Source of the DNA: Prevotellaceae bacterium UBA1746
GTDB lineage: Bacteria; Bacteroidota; Bacteroidia; Bacteroidales; Bacteroidaceae
NCBI GenBank assembly: GCA_002314875.1
Contig: DCHS01000049.1
Span: 1 to 64,000 of the forward strand
Direction: 5' to 3'
Length of the DNA: 64,000 nucleotides
This document shows, one piece after another, positions 54,086-63,346 of this stretch. The notes below the pieces were generated by a model. That model saw only the letters and a list, made by a program, of their open reading frames with translations. It searched no databases and was not told the DNA's origin. The stretch's first letter is position 1. Every line of letters starts with the position of its first letter. The position numbers and the translations under genes are program-made.

Positions 54086-54167
54086 CCTTAGATATTTAGT
54101 TTCCTGCAGCGGTAGATTATTTATTTACGCCCGGGAAATAAATTTCTACCTCCGACGTTTTTCTTGT

Positions 54168-54277
54168 GTCACAAGTTTGATATACTCGTGTCACAGAAGT
54201 GAGAATATATTATCACAATAGTGAGAATATCGAATTACAATAGTAGAAATATCGAATCACAATAGTGAGTAAACAAA
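54168..54277. repeat. Five tandem 22-bp units with TCAC...GTGA dyads
   Basis: Units start at 54168, 54190, 54212, 54234 and 54256, each exactly 22 bases. Units 2, 3 and 5 carry TCACAnnAGTGAG; unit 3 begins ATCACAATAGTGAGAATAT, and unit 4 differs by single-base changes. Unit 1 is the most diverged and keeps only GTCACA. The dyad TCACnnnnGTGA resembles a half-symmetrical protein site repeated on one DNA face. It lies between susD and the catalytic genes of the PUL. Confidence 0.85.
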
Positions 54278-54337
54278 AAGGTCCGTCCTAAAAGAATAAA
54301 TCTCCGAAGTAATTATTTCTTTCTCCTACTTAGAAAT

Positions 54338-54399
54338 TTCTTAGCGAGATGTACTGCCTCCTACTATATTCTTAGTGAGATGTGCAATCTCCTCTAATA
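54338..54399. repeat. Two tandem 31-bp units
   Basis: Units at 54338-54368 and 54369-54399 match at 23 of 31 positions and begin TTCTTAG(C/T)GAGATGT. In the second, GAGAT and ATCTC can pair around a 5-base loop. They end 26 bases before the phosphoesterase start and would be in its leader. Confidence 0.65.
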
Positions 54400-54425
54400 T
54401 ATATTTATTGCTTTTATTTATTGCT

Positions 54426-55952
54426 ATGAAAAAGATATCTGCCTTATTTACCCTGGCATTTGCAATTTCTTCCACTGCTTTTGCTGCTGACAACCTTCCT
54501 TCCCTTCGCTTCCATGACGGTCATTTCCGTATCGCGCAGTTCACGGACTTCCATTGGGGCCATAATGGTTTCAGTGTCGAGGACAATCGCAATATGGTAT
54601 TCCATGTTGTTGAAACGCAGAAACCTGACCTGATTGTTTTGACGGGCGACAATGTTACTGACGGCAAGTCTGAAACAGGTTGGAACCAGATTATCAGCAT
54701 GCTTGAGGAAACAAAGGTTCCTTATGCCATCGTTTTGGGCAACCATGATGCAGAGTGCGAAGAAGGCGTGACGGCTGATACCATTTTCGGTTGGCTTCAG
54801 CAGAGGACGACACGCTGCATGAACGCTTACGGTGCAAAGGGTATCTATGGCCATGGCAATAAAGCGCTCCCTATTCTTAGTGAGAAGGGAGATAGAACGG
54901 CATCGGTGGTCTATTGCATCGACTCCAACGATTATCCGCAGGATCCCGATCATGCTATGTACAGTTATTATGACTATATCCATCCGGATCAGATTGCGTG
55001 GTATGTCAACGAGAGCAACCATTTTACTACCCAGAACAATGGCAAGCCTGTTCCTTCTGTAGCCTATTTCCATATCTGCGTTCCTGAGTTCCAGGTTGTG
55101 GCAGATGATCCTACCCATTTTGGCCGTTATCAGGAACCGACATGTCCTGCTGGCGTGAATACGGGTTTCTTCGGAGCGGCATATATCCAGAAGGACATCA
55201 TGGGTATGTTTGTGGGTCATGACCATTCGAATGACTATATTGGTATTCACAACGGTATCGCTTTGGCGTATGGCCGTCAGTCCGGTGTAATTGACACCCA
55301 GGAACTCGACCTTCTTTTCGCTGATGCTGACGAAATAGCAAGGACGCCGCAGGGAAGCCGTATTGTAGAATTGACCGAGGGCCAGCGTGTGTTCTCTACC
55401 TGGGTTTGCTCAATGAAGGAGGTGGAACCGCGATACTATTATCCCCTCGGCTTTAACGATTCCATGAAGCAGGAACTTCATCCTGCGGTGGATGTGAAGG
55501 TGACGGGCAATGGCATTGCCTACCGTTATTATGAGAATGGAGGTACGGAGAGTTGTGCTGACATGTTCTCCAAGGGTAAACTCGTTGAAGAGGGAGTCAT
55601 GGACAATTTTGACATTTCCAAGGCCCGTGCAGAAGATTATTTCGGCTATGATTTCACCTCATATCTGCTCATTGACGAATCAGGACCATACCGCTTCACT
55701 CTGTCTTCCGATGACGGCAGTGTTCTCTATATTGATGGTGTAAAGGTTGTGGATAATGATGGCAGCCACAGCGGTACGATCAAGTATGGCTTTATCGGCC
55801 TTGAAAAGGGCTATCATCATCTTCAGCTGCATTATTTTGAGGATTATTCGGGTCAGTCCCTTAATTTGACTTACGGCAGTATGTCTCTGGGTGAGCAGGC
55901 GATTCCTTCCAACAAACTTTTCTTAACGAAAACAGGTTCCCGTAAGAAATAA
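54426..55952 (+). CDS. Calcineurin-like metallophosphoesterase with C-terminal PA14 domain
   Basis: This 508-residue exported enzyme has a signal peptide (MKKISALFTLAFAISSTAFA), a metallophosphoesterase domain (about 25-330) with the canonical metal motifs TDFHWG, GDNVTDG, GNHDAE and GHDHSND, and a PA14-like domain (about 360-505, SDDGSVLYIDGVKVVDNDGS). ATG 54426 is chosen because the 17-codon extension upstream would break the signal peptide. The catalytic part resembles purple-acid-phosphatase-like exported phosphoesterases. PA14 modules bind glycans; a close copy sits in the GH92 enzyme next door. In this PUL it probably removes phosphate or splits a phosphodiester on the mannan substrate. 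Confidence 0.85.
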   Translation: MKKISALFTLAFAISSTAFAADNLPSLRFHDGHFRIAQFTDFHWGHNGFSVEDNRNMVFHVVETQKPDLIVLTGDNVTDGKSETGWNQIISMLEETKVPYAIVLGNHDAECEEGVTADTIFGWLQQRTTRCMNAYGAKGIYGHGNKALPILSEKGDRTASVVYCIDSNDYPQDPDHAMYSYYDYIHPDQIAWYVNESNHFTTQNNGKPVPSVAYFHICVPEFQVVADDPTHFGRYQEPTCPAGVNTGFFGAAYIQKDIMGMFVGHDHSNDYIGIHNGIALAYGRQSGVIDTQELDLLFADADEIARTPQGSRIVELTEGQRVFSTWVCSMKEVEPRYYYPLGFNDSMKQELHPAVDVKVTGNGIAYRYYENGGTESCADMFSKGKLVEEGVMDNFDISKARAEDYFGYDFTSYLLIDESGPYRFTLSSDDGSVLYIDGVKVVDNDGSHSGTIKYGFIGLEKGYHHLQLHYFEDYSGQSLNLTYGSMSLGEQAIPSNKLFLTKTGSRKK

Positions 55953-55989
55953 AATTTCTTAAAATCATGTTAGTTTGAAGAGTTTTTAT

Positions 55990-55997
55990 TATCTTTG
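55990..55997 (+). promoter_or_regulatory. Possible -7 element before the GH92 gene
   Basis: TATCTTTG matches TAnnTTTG, 28 bases before the GH92 ATG. The -33 part is weak, so an internal promoter is possible only. Confidence 0.4.
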
Positions 55998-56025
55998 CAG
56001 ACCAAACAAACCGAAATTGAATACA

Positions 56026-59004
56026 ATGAAGAAAATTGTAGTTTTCCTTTTTGCTATCCTCGCCCTGGCAGCATGCCAGAAAGAAGACAACCGCACTCCG
56101 AGAGAATGTGTCGATCCCATGGTCGGCACCGGTGCACACGGCCATACCTTCCCCGGCGCTACCGTTCCCCACGGCGCAGTACAGTTGAGTCCCGATACCC
56201 GTTCCGGCAACTGGGATGCAGCTTCCGGCTATCATTACAGCGATTCCGCTTTGGTCGGTTTCAGCCATAATCACCTTTCTGGTACAGGCTGTACGGATTT
56301 AGGTGACGTCCTCGTTCGCCCTACCTACGAGTCCATCGATAGTCTGTTGGTTACCTCCAAGGTTGATCAGCAGAATTCTCCCGGTGACCAGATCCACCCC
56401 GTGACATTCTCCCATGACAACGAGCATGCTGAGGCAGGTTACTATAGCGTGACATTGGACGACGGTATTTCCTGCGAACTAACCGCAACAACCCACTGCG
56501 GTATCCATCGCTATGCCTTTGATGCCGAAAAGAACGGTTCCCTCGTCTTCGATATGACCCACCTCCTCTCCGCCGAAGACTGCGTGGTAGAAATGGAAGT
56601 GAACCAGACCGGCGAAAACGAAGTGAGCGGTTATCGCGTCACCAACGGCTGGTCCCCCAATCGCTACATCTTCTTCGTTGCCCGTTTCTCAAAGCCCATC
56701 TCCGAAATCGAAGAGACCAATGTCCGTGGTATTCTCGGCGTTCATTTCGAAAAAGCAGATACCGTTGAAGTTCAGGTGGGTGTTTCCCAGGTAAGCGAAG
56801 ACGGTGCTCGTCTGAACCTTGAAACAGAATGTGGAAAGACGATCGGCGAACCTCAATTCTCGTTTGAAACCCTTCGTGCTGCTGCTCAGAAGCAGTGGGA
56901 TGATGCCCTTGGCAAGATTGAAGTCAAGGGTGGCAGCAAAGACGAGCGCACGAATTTCTACACCGCCCTTTACCACACCATGGTGGCTCCCAATATCGTC
57001 AGCGATGTCGATGGCAAATACCGCCGCAACAACGACCAGATTGCCCAGGTCCCCGAAGGTCAGGAGCGTTACAGCACCCTCTCCCTCTGGGATACCTTCC
57101 GTGCCCTCCATCCCCTGTTGACTTTGGTGGATTCCGCCCTCGTTTCCAACATCTGTTACTCAATGCTCGACATGTACGAGGCACAGGGACAGATGCCCCT
57201 CTGGCCCTTGGCTTCCGGCGAGACCGAATGTATGATTGGTTACCATAGCGCCAGCGTTGTCGCTGATGCCTATCTCAAGGGTATCTGGCCTGCAAAGGGT
57301 GATGAAGCGACAGCTCAGAAAGCCCTCGCTGCTCTCGTTCACTCCTCTAAGATTAATAAGAAGGGTGGTGAGGCCTATACCAATTTGGGCTACATACCTT
57401 CTGATAAGCGCAATGAAAATGTTTCCTGCTGTTTGGAATACAGCTATGACGACTGGTGTATTGCCCGCATGGCAGAAAAGTTAGGAAATGCAGAAGTTGC
57501 AGAAGAATACTATGAACGAGCTCATAACTATCAGCACGTGTTCGACGGCCAGACCAGTTTCTTCCGTGGCAAGCGTGCCGATGGCAATTGGAGCGAAAAC
57601 TTCAACAGTTTTGAACCCGGTCGCGACTATACCGAGGCAACGGCTTGGCAGTACCGCTTCGGTGCTCTCCACGATATTTATGGCATGATGCAGTTGTATG
57701 GTGGCCAGGAAAAGTTCACCCAACAGTTGGATAGCCTCTTCCTCGTCTCTTCAAAACTCGATGGCGAGCAGAGTGACATCAGTGGTCTTGTTGGTCAGTA
57801 TGCTCATGGCAATGAACCTTCTCACCACATGGCCTATCTTTATAACTATATAGGTCAGCCTTGGAAAACACAGGAAATGACACGTCGTCTCTTGAAAGAA
57901 ATGTACCAGCCTACCCCTGAGGGTATTTCCGGTAATGAAGACTGTGGACAGATGTCTGCCTGGTACGTGATGACTGCTATGGGCCTTTATAATGTGGCTC
58001 CCGCAAGCAAGCAGTACGACCTCACTTCTCCGATTTTCTCTCAGGTAACCCTTCATCTCTATAACGGCAAGACCTTTGTCATCCATGCAGAAAAGGCAAA
58101 GAAAGCCAAGTATATCGACAAGGTTGAGCTTGCCAAGAGCGAAGATGCTGCGGCAGAACAACAGGAAGTTCCTGGTAGTTTCATCCAGCACGATGATATT
58201 ATGGAAGGTGGCGTATTGACTTTCCAAATGTCGAAGTCTCCCAACAAGGATCGAGGCACCGAAATTTCATCTGCTGCCATGAGCATGTCAACAAAGCCTG
58301 CTGCAAGCGTTCCTTATGTTGACCATGACTTGTTCCTCTTCATCGATAATACCGATGTAAAACTCGCAACATTGACCGATGGTGCAGAGATTCACTATAC
58401 CCTCGACGGTACAGAACCCACGGAAGCCTCTCCCGTTTACAAGGAACCGCTTCATTTGACGGAGTCTGCTGTGATCAAAGCTATTGCAACAAAGCAAGGT
58501 TACGAGCCCAGTTGTGTAATGTCTGTTAAGGCGACGAAGGCTGTTTATCGTCCTTCAATTACTGCTGACGTGAAAGAAAAAGGTTGTAATTACATCTATG
58601 TCGAAGGATATTTCAGCAAGGTGGCAGACCTCGATGGTGGTGTGCAGAAAGATGGTGGCTGGATGAGCGAACCTTCACTTGAGAAGAGACTTCGTGATGA
58701 CCATTTCGGTTACATCTTCAAAGGTTTCATAGATGTTCCCGAAGAAGGTATTTATGTCTTTGCTACCAAGACGGATGACGGTTCCGTACTTTATATTGAC
58801 AACGAACTCGTTGTGGACAATGACGGTAGCCATGCTGCCATTACGGCAACAGGCCGCATTCCATTGGCAAAGGGTCTTCACAGCTATCGCTTCCTCTATC
58901 TTGAAGATTACGAAGGCGAAGCGCTGGAGTGGTTCTGGCAGTTGCCTTCTGGTAAGGAACTGGTTAAGATTCCTGCAAGCAATCTTTATGTAAATAAACG
59001 ATAA
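56026..59004 (+). CDS. GH92 alpha-mannosidase with hexosaminidase-C-like and PA14 domains
   Basis: This 992-residue lipoprotein (lipobox ALAAC, Cys18) is a GH92 exo-alpha-mannosidase, a calcium-dependent inverting family acting mostly on alpha-1,2- and alpha-1,3-linked mannose. Family segments are MVGTGAHGHTFPGATVPHGA, HNHLSGTGCTDLGD, LPLWPLASGETECMIGYHS-type, GNEPSHHMAYLYNY and ISGNEDCGQMSAWYV, in the first 720 residues. A chitobiase/hexosaminidase C-terminal-like beta-sandwich (about 760-850, TLDGTEPT) and a PA14-like domain (about 855-990, TDDGSVLYIDNELVVDNDGS) follow. The start at 56026 gives the lipobox; the upstream 17 codons do not. It probably acts at the cell surface or periplasmic face of the outer membrane. 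Confidence 0.92.
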   Translation: MKKIVVFLFAILALAACQKEDNRTPRECVDPMVGTGAHGHTFPGATVPHGAVQLSPDTRSGNWDAASGYHYSDSALVGFSHNHLSGTGCTDLGDVLVRPTYESIDSLLVTSKVDQQNSPGDQIHPVTFSHDNEHAEAGYYSVTLDDGISCELTATTHCGIHRYAFDAEKNGSLVFDMTHLLSAEDCVVEMEVNQTGENEVSGYRVTNGWSPNRYIFFVARFSKPISEIEETNVRGILGVHFEKADTVEVQVGVSQVSEDGARLNLETECGKTIGEPQFSFETLRAAAQKQWDDALGKIEVKGGSKDERTNFYTALYHTMVAPNIVSDVDGKYRRNNDQIAQVPEGQERYSTLSLWDTFRALHPLLTLVDSALVSNICYSMLDMYEAQGQMPLWPLASGETECMIGYHSASVVADAYLKGIWPAKGDEATAQKALAALVHSSKINKKGGEAYTNLGYIPSDKRNENVSCCLEYSYDDWCIARMAEKLGNAEVAEEYYERAHNYQHVFDGQTSFFRGKRADGNWSENFNSFEPGRDYTEATAWQYRFGALHDIYGMMQLYGGQEKFTQQLDSLFLVSSKLDGEQSDISGLVGQYAHGNEPSHHMAYLYNYIGQPWKTQEMTRRLLKEMYQPTPEGISGNEDCGQMSAWYVMTAMGLYNVAPASKQYDLTSPIFSQVTLHLYNGKTFVIHAEKAKKAKYIDKVELAKSEDAAAEQQEVPGSFIQHDDIMEGGVLTFQMSKSPNKDRGTEISSAAMSMSTKPAASVPYVDHDLFLFIDNTDVKLATLTDGAEIHYTLDGTEPTEASPVYKEPLHLTESAVIKAIATKQGYEPSCVMSVKATKAVYRPSITADVKEKGCNYIYVEGYFSKVADLDGGVQKDGGWMSEPSLEKRLRDDHFGYIFKGFIDVPEEGIYVFATKTDDGSVLYIDNELVVDNDGSHAAITATGRIPLAKGLHSYRFLYLEDYEGEALEWFWQLPSGKELVKIPASNLYVNKR

Positions 59005-59055
59005 GAATACCCAGCTTAACTGGCTTTTTAGAAAAATCAATAATAATACTCAGAT

Positions 59056-60225
59056 ATGAAAACAAAGAACATCCTTCTTACCTTTGCATTGTCCATGGCT
59101 GCCACTGCTGCAATGGCAAACGATCGTACCGATAAACTCCAGACTTATGTGCTCGATGCGCCTTACGAGGTAACACCCGTCAGCGTTCCAGAAAAGGCAA
59201 AGCGTCCCAAGAACGTCATTTTGATGATTGGCGACGGTATGAGCCTTATGCATGTTTACACCGCTTGGACTGCAAACCGTGGTAAGTTGTTCCTGACCGA
59301 ATCCAATCCTCATGTTGGTCTGGCAAAGACCCTTTGCGCCAACCGCCTGATTACTGATAGTGGTGCTGGTGGTTCTTTCCTTGCAACCGGTGTGATGACA
59401 CGCTACCACAGTGTTGGCGTGGATGCTGAAGGCAATCCCGTTCCCTCACTTGTAGATTTCGCAGCCGACCGCAACATGGGTACTGGTATGTCCTTCACTT
59501 GCCGTATCTGGGACGCCACTCCTTCCGATTTCAACTGTCACCAGGTTGACCGCGATGAAGAATACGCCGTTTGTGCTGACTATGCAAAGTGCCGCATGGA
59601 CTATGTGTTAGGTGCAGGATATGACAAGATGATCAACCGTGAAGACGGCCGAAATATAATGAAGGAACTCGAGGCAAGAGGTTATCATACCGCCTACTCA
59701 TGGCCCGATGCCCAGAAACTCGAAACACTTCCCATCTTCGCTTTGACAGAACCCCACGACACTCCGCTTCCCAAGGATCGCGGTGACCGCTTGGCTCAGA
59801 CCACTATCAAAGGTCTTGATCTTCTGAAGGCACAAAGCAGCAAGAGTACGCCCAAGAGCGAAAGAAAGAACGGTTTCTTCTTCATGTGCGAAGGTTCACA
59901 GTTGGATGACTATGGCCACTTCAACGAACTTCCTCTGTTGATGGAAGAAATGCATGACTTCGACAAGACGATTGGTGCTGTTCTCGAATGGGCTGCACGC
60001 GATGGCGAAACCCTCGTAGTCGTTACTGCAGACCACGAAACCGGCGGTTTGACCCTCGTTGGTGGCGAATTGGCAAAGGGCGAAGTTCAGTGTAAGTTCT
60101 CCACTACCGATCATAGCGGTATCATGGTTCCTGTCTATGCGTTTGGTCCTGGTGCTTCTACCTTTGACGGCATTTACACCCAGGGTGATGTCAACAAGAA
60201 AATCAAGGAACTCCTTTCCAAGTAA
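59056..60225 (+). CDS. Exported alkaline phosphatase
   Basis: This 389-residue enzyme has a signal peptide (1-21) and the alkaline phosphatase fold: metal site NVILMIGDGMS, nucleophile Ser102 in ITDSGAGGS (same Asp-Ser-Gly/Ala context as E. coli PhoA), FFFMCEGSQLDDYGH and VVTADHETGG, with the C-terminal His in TDHSG. It is shorter than PhoA. It hydrolyses phosphomonoesters in the periplasm. Position between GH92 and GH63-like genes suggests it works on phosphorylated mannosides, such as mannose 6-phosphate released from phosphomannan, rather than in general phosphate scavenging; no pho-type site is seen. Confidence 0.9.
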   Translation: MKTKNILLTFALSMAATAAMANDRTDKLQTYVLDAPYEVTPVSVPEKAKRPKNVILMIGDGMSLMHVYTAWTANRGKLFLTESNPHVGLAKTLCANRLITDSGAGGSFLATGVMTRYHSVGVDAEGNPVPSLVDFAADRNMGTGMSFTCRIWDATPSDFNCHQVDRDEEYAVCADYAKCRMDYVLGAGYDKMINREDGRNIMKELEARGYHTAYSWPDAQKLETLPIFALTEPHDTPLPKDRGDRLAQTTIKGLDLLKAQSSKSTPKSERKNGFFFMCEGSQLDDYGHFNELPLLMEEMHDFDKTIGAVLEWAARDGETLVVVTADHETGGLTLVGGELAKGEVQCKFSTTDHSGIMVPVYAFGPGASTFDGIYTQGDVNKKIKELLSK

Positions 60226-60286
60226 ATACAATCAGGAAACCTTTGTTTCTGAAATAAAGTTTTCGCAACTCTCTAATTCTTAGATT

Positions 60287-61891
60287 ATGCGTAAGATCTT
60301 TTTGGCAGCAATGATGGTATGCTGTGCGCTTGGTGTTTCTGCTCAAACAACCAGCGGAAACGACAGCATCTATCATCTTCCTTATAAAGACACCTATGTG
60401 CGCGATGCGCATGTGGCAGAGAACAGTTTCCGTAATGCAAAACCTCATTACGCTAATATCCCGACTTTCGAGGAGGCTCGTAATACCCTTCCCAATCCCA
60501 TCTGGGCGGGCCATAACGAGGAAATAGACATGTACTGGCGTGCATGGGAAATCGGTGTCGGAAACATTCGCAATCCTGAACCCGGCAGCGGTTTCGTAAG
60601 CCCTTATTTCGATACCGCTTACAATGGCAACATCTTTATGTGGGACTCTTCCTTCATTTTGATGTTTGCAAAATACGGCGACCGTTTCTTCCCGTTCCAG
60701 AACACCTTGGATAATTTCTATGCGAAGCAGCATCCCGACGGATTTATCTGCCGTGAAATCAAGCGCGATGGTTCAGACTGTTTCGAGCGTTACGATCCCG
60801 TTTCCACAGGTCCCAACCTGATACCCTGGTGTGAGATGGAGTATTATCATCAGTTTGGTAATCTCGATCGTCTCCATAAGATTTTCCCCGCACTCGTCAG
60901 CTACAACAATTGGCTCCGTCTTAATCGTACTTGGCGCAATGGTACCTATTGGTCCAGCGGCTGGGGAACGGGTATGGACAATATCCCCCGCTTGCAGGAC
61001 GGCTACAATTTGAATTTCAGCCACGGCCACATGATATGGCTCGATACGAATCTTCAGCAGATTTTCATCGATTACCAGATGCTACAGATGGGTTTCTATA
61101 CCGAGCGCTGGCAGGAAATCGAACACATGGAGGATGAGGCCATTCATCTCACGGATTATGTTCGCAAGAACCTTTGGGACGATAAGACCGGCTTCCTGTA
61201 TGACCAGTATAGCGACGACACATTGGCCCCCGTCAAGACCATCAGTGCTTTCTGGGCTTTGATGTGTGACGATCTGCTCAATAAGAACCAGCTGGATCGC
61301 CTTGTTGCTCATTTGAAGGATACCACGGAATTTAACCGTCCCGGTATGGTTCCCAGCGTTGAATACAAATGCCCGAAATATCGCCCCAACGGCCGTTATT
61401 GGCAAGGTGGTATTTGGCCCGGAACCAATTATATGGTGCTGAAAGGCTTGCAGAAGCATGGCTATCGCGATGAAGCCCAGCGTATCGCCTGGAACCATTA
61501 TAAACAGGTCTTCGATGTTTACAAGCGCGATCATACTTTCTATGAGTACTACGCTCCCGAATCTATTGAACCGGGTTTCATGGCCCGTAAGGACTTCATC
61601 GGCTGGACTGGTCTCGCTCCTATTGGCGAATTCATCGAATTCATCTTGGGTATTCAGGGAGACTATGCTGAACAGACCATTACTTGGGACTGTAACCTCA
61701 CGGACCAGCATGGTATTGAGCGCTATCCTTTCGGCCCCGAAGGCATGATTTCTTTCAAGGCCGAGGCGCGTAAAAAGGCTACCGATAAGCCAAAGCTCAC
61801 CATTGAAAGTAATATCCCCTTCAAACTCGTGGTTCGCTATGGCTCAAAGGAAGAAACCATTCAGATTCAGCCTGGAAAGGCAACCTACTAA
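60287..61891 (+). CDS. GH63/GH37-clan (alpha/alpha)6 glycoside hydrolase
   Basis: This 534-residue exported protein (signal peptide 1-19) has the (alpha/alpha)6 barrel of clan GH-G. NGNIFMWDSSFILMF and SSGWGTGMDNIPRL correspond to the clan's substrate and acid motifs, with Asp in GMDN the likely general acid. GH63 includes processing alpha-glucosidase I and mannosylglycerate hydrolases; GH37 is trehalase. The trehalase signatures are not present, so GH63-like is favoured. In this locus it may remove alpha-glucose caps from glucosylated N-glycan precursors or hydrolyse a mannoside; the substrate is not certain. Confidence 0.72.
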   Translation: MRKIFLAAMMVCCALGVSAQTTSGNDSIYHLPYKDTYVRDAHVAENSFRNAKPHYANIPTFEEARNTLPNPIWAGHNEEIDMYWRAWEIGVGNIRNPEPGSGFVSPYFDTAYNGNIFMWDSSFILMFAKYGDRFFPFQNTLDNFYAKQHPDGFICREIKRDGSDCFERYDPVSTGPNLIPWCEMEYYHQFGNLDRLHKIFPALVSYNNWLRLNRTWRNGTYWSSGWGTGMDNIPRLQDGYNLNFSHGHMIWLDTNLQQIFIDYQMLQMGFYTERWQEIEHMEDEAIHLTDYVRKNLWDDKTGFLYDQYSDDTLAPVKTISAFWALMCDDLLNKNQLDRLVAHLKDTTEFNRPGMVPSVEYKCPKYRPNGRYWQGGIWPGTNYMVLKGLQKHGYRDEAQRIAWNHYKQVFDVYKRDHTFYEYYAPESIEPGFMARKDFIGWTGLAPIGEFIEFILGIQGDYAEQTITWDCNLTDQHGIERYPFGPEGMISFKAEARKKATDKPKLTIESNIPFKLVVRYGSKEETIQIQPGKATY

Positions 61892-61909
61892 TCTCCTCAA
61901 TCTCTTATT

Positions 61910-63328
61910 ATGAATAGATTCCTTTCCTCATTGTTCGTCTTAGGACTTTGCTCGGCTCCGGCTTTTGCAAGTTCCATGGTGAACGAGTCCATAAAAGATA
62001 ATCGTCCGAGCGTTGAAAAGCGTTGCTTTACTTCTTCCGCGGTAGAGGACGTCATTCGTGAAGTCGCAGCAAAAATCAAGGACGAGAAACTTCGTGCGAT
62101 GTTCATGAATTGTTTCCCGAACACCTTGGATACCACCGTTCGTTTCCAGATGAAAGAGGGTCGTCCTGACACTTTTGTGATTACAGGCGATATCAATGCG
62201 ATGTGGCTCCGTGACTCTTCAGCACAGATCTGGCCCTATCTTGCGCTCTGCAAGCAGGACAAAGCCTTACAGCAACTCATTGCCGGTTTGATTCGTCGTC
62301 AGGCAGACTGCATCCTCTTTGATCCCTATGCGAACGCTTTCAACGATGGTCCTACGGGAAGTTATTGGGAAAGCGACTTCACGCAGAAGATGTGTAAGGA
62401 ACTCCATGAGCGCAAGTGGGAGATTGATTCACTTTGCTATTGCATCCGCATCGCTTACTATTATTGGCAGTTGACGGGTGATACAAGCGTTTTTGATGCT
62501 ACCTGGCATCAGGCCATGCAGCTCGTTGTAAAGACTTTCAAGGAGCAGCAGCGTAAGGACGGTCACGGTCCGTACTCTTTCTTCCGCGAATGCGAACGTC
62601 CGACGGACTCTAATATTAATAATGGTGTCGGCGCTCCCGTTAATCCTGTTGGCCTTATCTTCTCTGCTTTCCGTCCCAGCGATGACGCTACGCAGTATGG
62701 CTTCCTCATTCCGAGCAATTTGTTTGCGGTGACCTCGCTCCGTCAGTTGGCAGAAATCGAGACGCAGGTTCTGAATAATGTTGCTTTTGCTTCAGAATGT
62801 CGTTCGTTGGCAAATGAAGTAAATGGTGCGATTCAGAAATATGGTGTTGTAAAGCACCCCAAGTATGGAAAGATTTATGCGTATGAGGTAGATGGTTACG
62901 GCAACTATTACATGATGGATGATGCCAATGTTCCCAGTTTGCTCGCTCTGCCTTATCTCGGTTGCTGTAAGGCCAACGACAAAGTATATAAGAATACCCG
63001 TCGTTTTGTATGGAGTGAAGATAATCCTTACTTCTTCCGTGGCAAGGCTGGTGAAGGCATCGGTGGTCCTCACTGTGGTTACGATATGGCATGGCCGATG
63101 AGTATGATTATAAAAGGTCTGACGACAGACGATGCAGCAGAAATGCGTGAGTGTCTTCGTCAGCTTCGCAACACCGATGCGGGAACGGGCTTCATGCATG
63201 AGAGTTTTGATTGCAACGATGCCACTAAGTTCTCACGTTCATGGTTTGCTTGGGCGAATACACTCTTTGGAGAACTTGTCGTCAAAGCAAGCGAAAAGCA
63301 TCCCGAAATCCTTCAACAAGAGTTTTAA
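61910..63328 (+). CDS. GH125 exo-alpha-1,6-mannosidase
   Basis: This 472-residue enzyme with a signal peptide (1-20) belongs to GH125, metal-independent inverting exo-alpha-1,6-mannosidases that trim the backbone of yeast mannan or the N-glycan core arm after GH92 has removed side branches. Family segments are AMWLRDSSAQIWPYL, FNDGPTGSYWESDFTQ, GPYSFFRECERPTDS and FVWSEDNPYFFRGKAGEG-type near 370. It starts 18 bases after the GH63-like gene and is followed 18 bases later by the EEP gene, so the three are tightly coupled. Confidence 0.93.
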   Translation: MNRFLSSLFVLGLCSAPAFASSMVNESIKDNRPSVEKRCFTSSAVEDVIREVAAKIKDEKLRAMFMNCFPNTLDTTVRFQMKEGRPDTFVITGDINAMWLRDSSAQIWPYLALCKQDKALQQLIAGLIRRQADCILFDPYANAFNDGPTGSYWESDFTQKMCKELHERKWEIDSLCYCIRIAYYYWQLTGDTSVFDATWHQAMQLVVKTFKEQQRKDGHGPYSFFRECERPTDSNINNGVGAPVNPVGLIFSAFRPSDDATQYGFLIPSNLFAVTSLRQLAEIETQVLNNVAFASECRSLANEVNGAIQKYGVVKHPKYGKIYAYEVDGYGNYYMMDDANVPSLLALPYLGCCKANDKVYKNTRRFVWSEDNPYFFRGKAGEGIGGPHCGYDMAWPMSMIIKGLTTDDAAEMRECLRQLRNTDAGTGFMHESFDCNDATKFSRSWFAWANTLFGELVVKASEKHPEILQQEF

Positions 63329-63346
63329 TCCCCATTCTTATTGATT

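Larger units (their letters stand above)
53972..54425. other. Gene-free region with terminator and two tandem repeat arrays
   Basis: 454 bases without a supported gene. It contains the susD terminator (54040-54085), five 22-bp units (54168-54277) and two 31-bp units (54338-54399), then AT-rich sequence to the phosphoesterase start. No TAnnTTTG element is clear here, so how the downstream genes are started is not evident. Confidence 0.75.

Noticed and set aside
54168..54277. CRISPR array
   Set aside because: Units are contiguous with no unique spacers, are only 22 bases, and no cas genes lie in the window. The same holds for 29950-30048.
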